A stretch of DNA of 19,630 nucleotides. It comes from Bacteriovoracaceae bacterium UBA4097 (GTDB lineage Bacteria > Bdellovibrionota > Bacteriovoracia > Bacteriovoracales > Bacteriovoracaceae). Location: contig DFXX01000114.1 in NCBI GenBank assembly GCA_002381765.1, positions 1 to 19,630 on the forward strand, read 5' to 3'. The notes below the pieces were generated by a model. It ran no database searches, was not told the origin of the DNA, and saw nothing but the letters and a program-made list of their open reading frames with translations. Below, in pieces: positions 13,829 through 19,630 of this stretch (the stretch's first letter is position 1; each line of letters begins with the position of its first letter). A program made the position numbers and the translations under genes.

Positions 13829-14314
13829 ATGAAGACAACGATAGAAGATCATCTTTGGTTTATGAGTATTGCCCTTGAGCAAGCCGAGCTGGCCTATCGC
13901 GCTCAAGAAGTTCCAGTGGGAGCAGTTCTCATATCCCCCAATGGAGATGTCCTCTCTAAGCAGTATAACCTCAAAGAAAGTCACTTTAATGCTACTGGAC
14001 ATGCTGAGATATTGGCGGTGATAGAAGCTGGTAAAAAGCTTCAGAACTGGCGTCTTTCTGATTGCACTCTCTACGTAACTTTAGAGCCCTGTCCTATGTG
14101 CCTTACTGCACTGGTGCAAGCTCGAATTAAGCTCTGTGTTTTTGGTGCTTATGATGCCAAAGGGGGAGCCATTAGCCTTGGCTATCGAATGCATCAGGAT
14201 AAGCGACTTAATCATCAGTTCTCCATCATGGGGGGCATTAAGCACTTTGAATGCTCCAAGCTCCTCTCACAGTTCTTTAAAGAGCGCAGAACCACCTATA
14301 AAACAAAGAATTAG
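13829..14314 (+). CDS. tadA: tRNA-specific adenosine deaminase
   Basis: A 161-residue deaminase that converts A34 to inosine in tRNA-Arg(ACG). The zinc site is complete: His58-Ala59-Glu60 (GHAEILAV) and Pro87-Cys88-x2-Cys91 (EPCPMC). REVPVGAVL-type entry (QEVPVGAVL, 26-34) and FGAYDAKGGA are family-typical. The start at 13829 gives the usual N-terminus before DHLWFMSIAL. A longer frame from 13775 would lie inside the PilZ-domain gene. No Shine-Dalgarno site is visible, and the ATG is 2 bases after the previous stop, which suggests translation by coupling. Its position ahead of tRNA-Ser, the SRP RNA and dnaX follows a gene order also known from Bacillus. Confidence 0.94.
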   Translation: MKTTIEDHLWFMSIALEQAELAYRAQEVPVGAVLISPNGDVLSKQYNLKESHFNATGHAEILAVIEAGKKLQNWRLSDCTLYVTLEPCPMCLTALVQARIKLCVFGAYDAKGGAISLGYRMHQDKRLNHQFSIMGGIKHFECSKLLSQFFKERRTTYKTKN

Positions 14315-14343
14315 TTGTCTGACGCGACCAGTTCGTGTTAAAA
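14315..14343 (+). promoter_or_regulatory. Promoter for tRNA-Ser
   Basis: TTGTCT (14315-14320), a 17-base spacer and TTAAAA (14338-14343) begin immediately after the tadA stop codon. Transcription would start near 14350, about 15 bases before the mature tRNA. The boxes match the consensus moderately and the spacing is ideal. Confidence 0.45.
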
Positions 14344-14364
14344 ATGAGTCTTCGTTTGATTCCT

Positions 14365-14454
14365 GGAGTTGTGGCCGAGCGGTCGAAGGCGCACGCTTGG
14401 AAAGCGTGTAATGGTGAAAGCCATTCGAGAGTTCGAATCTCTCCAACTCCGCCA
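14365..14454 (+). tRNA. tRNA-Ser (anticodon GGA)
   Basis: A 90-base class II tRNA with encoded CCA. The acceptor stem GGAGTTG pairs with CAACTCC. The anticodon stem CACGC/GCGTG encloses loop TTGGAAA with anticodon GGA, which reads UCC and UCU. A long variable arm (AATGG/CCATT) is characteristic of serine tRNAs. The T arm GAGAG-TTCGAAT-CTCTC is intact, and G is the discriminator. All stems pair without mismatch, so the gene should be functional. Confidence 0.98.
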
Positions 14455-14458
14455 TTAA

Positions 14459-14477
14459 AATCTCCCGATGGGGGATT
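14459..14477. terminator. Hairpin directly after tRNA-Ser
   Basis: AATCTCCC pairs with GGGGGATT (one T-G pair) around loop GAT, starting 5 bases after the tRNA CCA. No T-run follows on the plus strand. It is the likely end of the tRNA transcript by position, in the same U-less style as other hairpins in this window. Confidence 0.5.
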
Positions 14478-14489
14478 CTAAGAAAAAAA

Positions 14490-14518
14490 TTCACACAATC
14501 TTATGCAATTTTTTAAAT
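14490..14518 (+). promoter_or_regulatory. Promoter for the small secreted protein
   Basis: TTCACA (14490-14495) is followed after 17 bases by TTAAAT (14513-14518). Five of six -35 bases and four of six -10 bases match sigma-70. The start point near 14525 leaves a leader of about 35 bases with AGGA before the ATG at 14561. Confidence 0.5.
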
Positions 14519-14560
14519 GCTGTTATGGTGGCCCCACTTAACTATAACTAGGATTTAATC

Positions 14561-14926
14561 ATGAAAAAATTACTCATTCTTTGTATGTTCATTATGGTGG
14601 CGCATGCTCATGCTTTCACACTAAATGATCTTGTAGGGACCTATAAAGTTACTTTAAAGGAAGCTCCCGTAGTCAGTACTATTACAGTCAAGGCCAATGG
14701 AACCGTCGAGATCGTAGAAACTTCTCCAGTCGATGAAGTTGTTTGCACTGGTTTTGCTAGAATTGAAAATGGTGACTTCCTTAGCCGCGTTACTTGTAAT
14801 AATGGAGCAGTTGTAGATCAGAGAGTTAACCTATCTCAAGTGAAGAGCCTGGATGCATTCTCGGCCATGGTTTATAGCTCTGGTTTTGGCGGCGAACTCA
14901 TGATGGATTTTGTAAAACTGAATTAA
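14561..14926 (+). CDS. Small secreted protein, unknown function
   Basis: A 121-residue protein with a clear signal peptide: Lys-Lys at 2-3, hydrophobic 4-14, then a probable cleavage after AHAHA (about residue 18). The mature part is beta-rich, with alternating Thr/Val strands such as TYKVTLKEAPVVSTITVKAN, two cysteines (Cys62, Cys79) able to form a disulfide, and a YSSGFGGELMMDFVKLN end. The pattern resembles small lipocalin-like or META-like periplasmic beta barrels, but I cannot assign a family. It has its own promoter and lies between tRNA-Ser and the SRP RNA gene, where related gene orders have nothing, so it looks like a lineage-specific insertion. Confidence 0.75.
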   Translation: MKKLLILCMFIMVAHAHAFTLNDLVGTYKVTLKEAPVVSTITVKANGTVEIVETSPVDEVVCTGFARIENGDFLSRVTCNNGAVVDQRVNLSQVKSLDAFSAMVYSSGFGGELMMDFVKLN

Positions 14927-14965
14927 TGCATTTTTAATGCGACCTGTTGGCACTGTCCCTATATC

Positions 14966-14994
14966 TTTACAGAGTCGATAAATGAGACTAAAAT
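14966..14994 (+). promoter_or_regulatory. Sigma-70 promoter for the SRP RNA
   Basis: TTTACA (14966-14971), exactly 17 bases, TAAAAT (14989-14994). Five of six bases match in each box. The predicted start, about 15001, coincides with the 5' end of the paired SRP RNA helix, so promoter and RNA support each other. Confidence 0.75.
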
Positions 14995-15000
14995 CTGCCT

Positions 15001-15105
15001 CGGCAGTCTGTCTTAGATGAGCGTTTCGCTGCAAACCCCGCCAGGCCAGGAATGGAGCAACGGTAGTAGTTTGAAATGTTGTGTTTAAGTTCAGGCTGCT
15101 GCTAT
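15001..15105 (+). ncRNA. ffs: Signal recognition particle RNA (4.5S type)
   Basis: The bacterial SRP RNA, which with Ffh targets nascent membrane proteins to the translocon. The tip is diagnostic: AGG, CCA, tetraloop GGAA, TGG, AGC (15043-15058), matching AGG-UCC-GGAA-GGA-AGC of E. coli 4.5S RNA in every conserved position, including the symmetric AGG/AGC loop that binds Ffh. The rest folds as one long hairpin: GCAGTCTG (15003-15010) with CAGGCTGC (15092-15099), CTTAGA (15012-15017) with TTTAAG (15084-15089), AGCGTTTC (15020-15027) with GAAATGTT (15073-15080), then AAAC/GTTT. No Alu domain is present. The 3' end is estimated; no U-rich terminator follows. tadA upstream and dnaX downstream fit the gene order known for this RNA. 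Confidence 0.9.
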
Positions 15106-15108
15106 ACT
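15100..15108 (+). promoter_or_regulatory. Extended -10 promoter for the beta-lactamase, within the ffs 3' end
   Basis: TGCTATACT is an extended -10 element (TGn then TATACT, 5 of 6). A start 7-9 bases later would fall at or next to the ATG at 15117, giving a leaderless mRNA. No Shine-Dalgarno site precedes that ATG, which fits. The -35 region (TTGTGT, 15079-15084, 18 bases away) matches only the TTG. Confidence 0.4.
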
Positions 15109-15116
15109 CTTCCCCA

Positions 15117-15923
15117 ATGAAATTCACTCTCTTCCTCATTTTGAGCCTGCTCTTAAGCAGCTGTAGCACAACCCATAAATTTCCTCAAAAGAATGTTTGT
15201 TTTCTGTTGTTCAATCTAAAAACTCAGAAGTTTGAAGAGATTATCAATCATCATCATTGTGATGAGCGCTTACCTGCGGTTTCAACCTTTAAAGTTCCTC
15301 TGGCGGTCATGGCGATTCAGTCGCATCTTATCGAGAATGAGCATTCTGTGCAGACTTGGGATGGGAATAGGCGCGTCATAGAGAGTTGGAACAAAGATCA
15401 TACAGCTAAAACTTGGATGAAAGATTCAGTTATTTGGTATTCTCAGAAGCTCACAGAGAGATTAGGCAAAATTAAAACCGAGTTTTACTTGAAGAGGTTT
15501 GAATTCGGTAATGCAGATATGTCAGGAGGAATTGACTCCGCATGGCTGACTTCCGCATTCTTCTTTTCTGGGCCAGTAAAAAACACGCTAAAAATTAATG
15601 GCTATGAACAAGTAAGATTCTTGCAAAAGTTATGGGATGAAAAACTCCCGACCAGTTCCCAGTCTCAACAAATAACAAAAAATCTTTTAGTAAATGAAAT
15701 CTCTTCAACTCATATTCTCTCGGGAAAAACCGGTACGGGATTTGTAGGAAAGAATGATGAAATACGCCTTGGTTGGTATGTGGGATACTTAAAAACCAAG
15801 AAAAATAATTATGTTGTCGTGATTAATTTCACTGATACTGAGAAGTTAGCAGCGAAGGGATTCGCAGGTTCTGATGCTAGGGAAATGGCAAAGAAAATTC
15901 TTAAAGAAAAAAAACTTTGGTGA
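15117..15923 (+). CDS. Class D (OXA-type) beta-lactamase, predicted lipoprotein
   Basis: A 268-residue serine beta-lactamase that hydrolyses beta-lactams in the periplasm. Class D motifs are complete and in order: STFK (56-59; nucleophile Ser56, carbamylatable Lys59), SVI (104-106, family SxV), FGN (130-132, family YGN/FGN) and KTG (204-206). The stretch WLTSAFFFSGPVKNTLKINGYEQ is the class D omega-loop and following region. The N-terminus is a lipoprotein signal with LSSC at 13-16, so it is probably anchored by Cys16. A GTG at 15081 would start inside the SRP RNA and spoil the signal, so the ATG is preferred. There is no mobile element nearby and composition matches the neighbours, so it looks chromosomal and intrinsic. 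In a predator it might also guard against or edit peptidoglycan-active compounds; that is speculation. Confidence 0.92.
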   Translation: MKFTLFLILSLLLSSCSTTHKFPQKNVCFLLFNLKTQKFEEIINHHHCDERLPAVSTFKVPLAVMAIQSHLIENEHSVQTWDGNRRVIESWNKDHTAKTWMKDSVIWYSQKLTERLGKIKTEFYLKRFEFGNADMSGGIDSAWLTSAFFFSGPVKNTLKINGYEQVRFLQKLWDEKLPTSSQSQQITKNLLVNEISSTHILSGKTGTGFVGKNDEIRLGWYVGYLKTKKNNYVVVINFTDTEKLAAKGFAGSDAREMAKKILKEKKLW

Positions 15924-16052
15924 ATAAAAAAAGGCGATCTCAAATTGTCTTACATCGCACAATATTTCACTTTCTTTAGCCCTTGCGCCATGACTTAACG
16001 ACGATACTCCCCTATTTTCCAGCTTCTCAAAACCTAAAATTTTTGGAGAGTT

Positions 16053-17660
16053 ATGGCCTATCAAGTCTTGGCCAGAAAGTGGCGTCCGAAACAATTTGAA
16101 GAAGTTGTCGGGCAGGGCCATGTCACAAGAACGCTGCAGAATGCAATAAGACAAGAAAAGCTGGCCCATGCTTATCTGTTCACAGGTACCCGTGGAGTTG
16201 GCAAGACTTCTATTGCGCGTCTTTTTGGAAAGGCCATTCGATGTGAAAATCGTCAAGAGAACTGTAATCCTTGCTTGAAGTGCGCGGCTTGCCTGGATGT
16301 GGATAGCGGCAATTCGATGGATTATTCAGAAATCGATGGAGCATCCAATAATAGTGTAGATGATGTACGTTCGCTTATTGAAAACGTCCAATATCTGCCC
16401 ACACGAGGAAAGCATAAGATATATGTAATAGATGAAGTTCATATGCTTTCGGTTAGTGCCTTCAATGCTCTTTTAAAAACATTGGAAGAGCCACCTCATC
16501 ACGCTATTTTTATTCTGGCGACAACCGATCCTCAGAAGTTACTAGGAACGGTTATTTCTCGCTGTCAGAGGTATGACTTCAAAAATGTTCCGGTGGAAGT
16601 ACTCTCAAATCATGTTCAGAAGATCGCGGTAGCTGAATCTATTACCTTTTCCAATGATAAAATTCCTCAGAAGCTTGCTGAATTAGGTAAAGGATCTGTT
16701 CGCGATACTCTCTCTATCTTTGATCAAGTTTTAGGATTATCTGAAGGAGCGAAAGTTACCGAAGAGTCGCTTACGGCGGCCCTGGGTCTGGCCGGAACTT
16801 CGGCCATGAAAGAGCTGTTAACGAGCTTGCTTATTGGGGAAGCCAAGACTTGTACTAAGATTTATCGCGGCTTGGTTGATGAGAATATCGATCTTAAGAA
16901 GCTGTGCGATCAAATCCTTGATGGTTTTTATGAAATCATTAATTCTATTGATGATCAGCAGAAGCTCTTCGCAACAGGCATAATAAAAGAGAAGTCGCTG
17001 GATGGAATTACCATCGCTGAGATTTTCTGGATGTATGAATCTCTAGTTAAGGACTTCGCATGGGCATTAACTAGTCTTAATCCTGAAAAAGTTGTGCTTA
17101 TATTGTTACAAAAAGTTTGCCTTCGTAGATCTATTCTGGCCGGAGATGACGTTAAGTTAGGAGAGGTTCCGCAAACTGTGGGAAAGCCTGAAGCCGGAGC
17201 TTCTGAAAAGGTAGAAGCACCTAAGAAACTTACCAAAACTTGGAATGATTTTCTTAACTACCTTAGACAGACCTCTCCGGCCACTGCCTCTAATCTTGAG
17301 CATGGGAATCTCTTACATGAAGTAAATCATGCGGTCTTACCATTGAAATTTACGGTAGCATTTCCGGAAGATGCAGCCGTTTTCCAGGATTTTATTGAAG
17401 AAAAAGATGTGTATGCACGGTTAAAAAACCAGCTATCAGATTTCTATGAAGTTGATATCGATAAGATACAGTTCTTAACTAAGATTCTCTCCCATGAGGA
17501 GAAGCAGGATAAGAACTTCAGAACCAAAGTTGAAATAGACGAAGAAATTAAACTTAATAGTGAAGAAGAGCGCAGACAAAAAATTCTCAACAATCCTTTT
17601 GTAAAAGAAGCAGAGAAGTTATTTAACGCTAAGATTGATAAAATAATTTTAAACGATTAG
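16053..17660 (+). CDS. dnaX: DNA polymerase III subunits gamma and tau (clamp loader)
   Basis: A 535-residue AAA+ clamp-loader ATPase. Visible features are RKWRPKQFEEVVGQ (8-21), Walker A GTRGVGKT (45-52), the zinc module with Cys64, Cys71, Cys74, Cys77 and Cys80, Walker B VIDEVH (125-130), the LLKTLEEPP helix and the SRC arginine-finger motif (159-161). The collar domain ends near 360, followed by a Glu/Lys-rich linker and a short tau-like C-terminus. A GGAG site precedes the ATG. I found no A-AAA-AAG slippery site, so a separate gamma product by frameshifting is not supported. It is the first gene of a tight operon with ybaB, recR, mglB and mglA. Confidence 0.97.
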   Translation: MAYQVLARKWRPKQFEEVVGQGHVTRTLQNAIRQEKLAHAYLFTGTRGVGKTSIARLFGKAIRCENRQENCNPCLKCAACLDVDSGNSMDYSEIDGASNNSVDDVRSLIENVQYLPTRGKHKIYVIDEVHMLSVSAFNALLKTLEEPPHHAIFILATTDPQKLLGTVISRCQRYDFKNVPVEVLSNHVQKIAVAESITFSNDKIPQKLAELGKGSVRDTLSIFDQVLGLSEGAKVTEESLTAALGLAGTSAMKELLTSLLIGEAKTCTKIYRGLVDENIDLKKLCDQILDGFYEIINSIDDQQKLFATGIIKEKSLDGITIAEIFWMYESLVKDFAWALTSLNPEKVVLILLQKVCLRRSILAGDDVKLGEVPQTVGKPEAGASEKVEAPKKLTKTWNDFLNYLRQTSPATASNLEHGNLLHEVNHAVLPLKFTVAFPEDAAVFQDFIEEKDVYARLKNQLSDFYEVDIDKIQFLTKILSHEEKQDKNFRTKVEIDEEIKLNSEEERRQKILNNPFVKEAEKLFNAKIDKIILND

Positions 17661-17668
17661 GAGCACTT

Positions 17669-17977
17669 ATGAATATGAACAATTTGATGAAGCAAGCTCA
17701 GCAAATGCAGGCAAAGCTTGCGACCTTACAAAATGAACTAGCTGACCGAGAAGTAGAAGCTTCTGCTGGTGGTGGAATGGTTAAGGTAAGAGTAAACGGC
17801 AAACAACAGGTTCTTAGCATCTCTATTAATAAAGAGTGCGTGGATCCAGAAGATGTTGCAACTCTAGAAGAGCTTGTGCTTACGGCCGTAAGCCAGGGTC
17901 TAAAAGAATCTCAGGATATGGTTCAGCAGGCCATGTCTAAGGTTACGGGTGGAATGAATATCCCAGGACTCTTTTAA
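17669..17977 (+). CDS. ybaB: YbaB/EbfC-family nucleoid-associated protein
   Basis: A 102-residue DNA-binding protein found throughout bacteria between dnaX and recR. The N-terminal helix (MNNLMKQAQQMQAKL, about 3-17), the central strand block SAGGGMVKVRVNGKQQVLSI (32-51) and the C-terminal helix ending MNIPGLF are typical. Length is standard. The ATG has an AGGAG site and lies 8 bases after dnaX. The protein forms dimers that bind DNA as a clamp, and its cellular role is only partly known. Confidence 0.96.
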   Translation: MNMNNLMKQAQQMQAKLATLQNELADREVEASAGGGMVKVRVNGKQQVLSISINKECVDPEDVATLEELVLTAVSQGLKESQDMVQQAMSKVTGGMNIPGLF

Positions 17978-18574
17978 ATGATCCAGCTTCCTGAAGTCAT
18001 TAAAAATGCTGTCGAAGCTCTTACTCGTTTACCTGGTGTAGGCGAAAAGACTGCTTTTCGTATGGTTATGAATATGACGGGATGGAAAGCATATGAACTA
18101 GAGAGTGTTGGAAATGCTCTTAATTCTTTGAAGAATCTACACCTTTGTCAGGAATGTGGAATGTTTGCAGATGGGGAGTTCTGTACCATTTGTTCAGATT
18201 CAAACCGCCATTCATTGGGAACTTTGTGTGTCGTTGAAAATGCTTCTGATCTTATGGCCATTGAAAAGAGTGGCAACTTCAAAGGCGTTTACCATATCTT
18301 GGGAGGAGTGCTGAATCCACTTTTAGGAATTGGACCGGATGAGCTCAAGATGGATGAATTAAAGGCCCGTATTATTGAAAAAGAGATTCAAGAAGTCATT
18401 CTTGCTATCAATCCTTCAGTTGAAGGAGATGCTACCTGTTCTTATTTCAAGACTCTCTTGCCTGAGACTATTAGAGTTGAGCGAATTGGCTTTGGTGTGC
18501 CTATTGGAGGAAGTCTAGAGTATCTGGATCCTATGACCATTACCAAAGCTTTAGAAAACAGGAAAAGGTTTTGA
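17978..18574 (+). CDS. recR: Recombination mediator protein RecR
   Basis: A 198-residue RecFOR component that helps load RecA at gaps. Domains in order are a helix-hairpin-helix (RLPGVGEKTAFRM, 17-29), a four-cysteine zinc finger (Cys57, Cys60, Cys69, Cys72), a Toprim domain (about 81-175, containing CVVENASDLMAIE and YHILGGVLNPLLGIGP) and the C-terminal Walker-B-like tail. The length matches the family. The start codon immediately follows the ybaB stop with no gap, so translation is probably coupled. Confidence 0.97.
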   Translation: MIQLPEVIKNAVEALTRLPGVGEKTAFRMVMNMTGWKAYELESVGNALNSLKNLHLCQECGMFADGEFCTICSDSNRHSLGTLCVVENASDLMAIEKSGNFKGVYHILGGVLNPLLGIGPDELKMDELKARIIEKEIQEVILAINPSVEGDATCSYFKTLLPETIRVERIGFGVPIGGSLEYLDPMTITKALENRKRF

Positions 18575-18575
18575 G

Positions 18576-19076
18576 ATGAGACAGTTACCTGTAACAGAAA
18601 AATTAAAACAGATACTTGATCCCAAGAAGAGCAGCATTAAAGCTCGTCTTTTTGTTACTCGAGAAGATGGTATTACTGTATACGATACCATTCAGGACAC
18701 CACCACCACTTCTGTGGCGGCATTGGTTAGCGGGGTTTGGCAGGCTTCAGAAGCTCTCATGGGTCTAGTAAAAAAAGATCAGGAAGTTATGGAGTTTCGT
18801 TTGGGCTTTGATACTTCGTCTCAGGGCATCTATCTCTTTCCGTTTGCGCTGACAGGTAAGAGATACTTTCTGGGAGCAATCTACAATGATTGCCTAAATC
18901 CCGGTCAGTTAAAGCGTAATGTCGCTTTAATTAAAGAGGAAATGGATCTTCTCTTTAAGCATGAAGGAGAGGAAGTTAATCTCAAAAAAGCCACTCCTCC
19001 TCAAAGAGAAGGCTTCTTATTTAAAGATATTTCAGACGAGGAGATCGACAGACTCTTCTCTTTAGGCGGATTTTAA
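18576..19076 (+). CDS. mglB: MglB-type Roadblock/LC7 protein (GTPase-activating partner of MglA)
   Basis: A 166-residue Roadblock/LC7-fold protein. The core (about 20-130) has the roadblock strand-helix order (ARLFVTREDGITVYDT, then the Ser/Ala-rich helix TTTSVAALVSGVWQASEALMGL). The C-terminus LFKDISDEEIDRLFSLGG closely follows the Myxococcus xanthus MglB ending FAEISDDDIDNLFSE, which separates it from other roadblock proteins. In Myxococcus MglB is the GAP that turns off MglA at the lagging pole. The gene sits one base after recR and one base before mglA, as in a coupled operon. The helix 1 region reads TSVAALVSG where M. xanthus has TSLASLTAG. The assignment rests on the C-terminal motif and neighbour, both strong. 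A matching GAP would be expected to act on the MglA encoded next. Confidence 0.9.
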   Translation: MRQLPVTEKLKQILDPKKSSIKARLFVTREDGITVYDTIQDTTTTSVAALVSGVWQASEALMGLVKKDQEVMEFRLGFDTSSQGIYLFPFALTGKRYFLGAIYNDCLNPGQLKRNVALIKEEMDLLFKHEGEEVNLKKATPPQREGFLFKDISDEEIDRLFSLGGF

Positions 19077-19077
19077 A

Positions 19078-19630
19078 ATGTCATTCGTGAACTATCATAC
19101 CAAAGAAATTAACTGCAAGATCGTCTACTACGGACCAGGTCTGGGCGGTAAGACGACCAATATTCAGTACATCTATCAGAGAACAAGTGCCCAGAATAAA
19201 GGGCAGATGATTACTCTCAATACTGAAAATGAAAGAACTCTATTCTTTGATTTTCTTCCTTTGGATTTAGGTGAAATCAGAGGATTCAAAACTCGCTTTC
19301 ATCTCTACACTGTTCCAGGCCAGGTATTCTATGAAGCGAGCCGCAAGCTGATCCTAAGAGGCGTGGATGGCCTGGTTTTTGTTGCCGACTCTCAAGTGGA
19401 GAGAATGGAAGCAAATCTGGAATCCTATCAAGGATTAGTGAGAAATCTTACTGAACAAGGCTATGACATTGCTAAGGTTCCTCTGGTTATGCAGTGGAAT
19501 AAGAGAGATCTTCCTAACGTAGTTCCAGTTGAAGATCTCCAGCATCAGTTAAACAAGTTGAAGTTTCCGGCTTTTGAGGCAGTTGCAACCTCGGGTCAGG
19601 GAGTCTTCGAAACATTAAAAATGGTTTCCA
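19078..19630 (+). CDS. mglA: MglA small Ras-like GTPase, polarity regulator (partial, C-terminus beyond window)
   Basis: The first 184 residues of MglA; the frame is open to the window end, so only the last few residues are missing. G motifs are P-loop GPGLGGKTT (19-27), the switch region TENERTLFFDFLPLDLG (49-65), TVPGQ (78-82) with Thr78 in place of the usual Asp, which is a hallmark of MglA, and NKRD (141-144). The sequence is nearly colinear with M. xanthus MglA throughout. MglA-GTP marks the leading cell pole and controls type IV pili and gliding in Myxococcus; in Bdellovibrio it is needed for prey invasion. The single-base gap after mglB implies coupled translation. Confidence 0.97.
   Translation, partial: MSFVNYHTKEINCKIVYYGPGLGGKTTNIQYIYQRTSAQNKGQMITLNTENERTLFFDFLPLDLGEIRGFKTRFHLYTVPGQVFYEASRKLILRGVDGLVFVADSQVERMEANLESYQGLVRNLTEQGYDIAKVPLVMQWNKRDLPNVVPVEDLQHQLNKLKFPAFEAVATSGQGVFETLKMVS

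Noticed and set aside
14944..14965. Sigma-54 promoter suggested by TTGGCAC
   Set aside because: The GC dinucleotide required 10 bases after GG is absent, and a good sigma-70 promoter lies just downstream.
15081..15116. GTG start for the beta-lactamase 12 codons upstream
   Set aside because: It would lie in the SRP RNA helix and put a polar stretch before the lipoprotein signal; the ATG gives a standard signal peptide.
14831..15169. 112-codon minus-strand frame across the SRP RNA
   Set aside because: The region is better explained by the SRP RNA fold and its promoter; the frame has no ribosome site.
16053..17660. Programmed frameshift in dnaX giving a separate gamma subunit
   Set aside because: No A-AAA-AAG heptamer and no A-run of seven or more is present; the six-A runs near 17426 and 17579 are in the wrong context.
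1..19630. Mobile elements, CRISPR arrays and defence systems
   Set aside because: No transposase, integrase, terminal repeats, spaced direct repeats or nuclease/toxin modules were seen on either strand.

Overview
The window (about 40% G+C by eye) reads as chromosome of a motile, free-living Gram-negative bacterium, most likely a member of the Bdellovibrionota (Bdellovibrio/Bacteriovorax-type predators). The reasons are an mglB-mglA polarity pair directly behind dnaX-ybaB-recR, an Aer-like aerotaxis PAS protein with a flagellar sigma-28 promoter, a sigma-54 activator and an outer-membrane glycolipid gene set. The lineage is inferred from gene content, not from a marker gene. I see no insertion sequence, phage gene or CRISPR array.

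Bases 1-6810. An Aer-like PAS gene runs off the left edge. Next come two minus-strand genes (CsbD-like and a low-complexity protein), a secreted trypsin-like lipoprotein, and a short, divergent phosphoenolpyruvate carboxylase (ppc) whose last codons form a perfect hairpin. An island of very small genes follows: a second CsbD, a basic 81-residue protein, a DUF1328 membrane protein, a 66-residue membrane-anchored protein and a 21-residue hydrophobic peptide. A minus-strand methyltransferase closes the region. The small genes mostly have strong Shine-Dalgarno sites, and perfect hairpins lie between them.

Bases 6811-9725. A gap of about 340 bases without a gene holds a minus-strand terminator and paired segments, a candidate small RNA or leader. 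It is followed by a stand-alone Hpt phosphotransfer protein that converges on an NtrC-type response regulator. An operator-like inverted repeat precedes an unknown gene.

Bases 9735-13827. pdxH converges on a translationally coupled pair, a polyprenyl-phosphate sugar synthase and a PAP2 phosphatase. A GT39/ArnT-type membrane glycosyltransferase diverges from that pair. Together they could dephosphorylate and glycosylate an envelope lipid such as lipid A. A membrane protein with a degenerate PilZ domain follows.

Bases 13829-19630. tadA, tRNA-Ser(GGA), an SRP RNA gene (recognised by fold and promoter), dnaX, ybaB and recR form an old conserved block, here interrupted by a small secreted protein and a class D beta-lactamase. 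The tight operon dnaX-ybaB-recR-mglB-mglA runs off the right edge.
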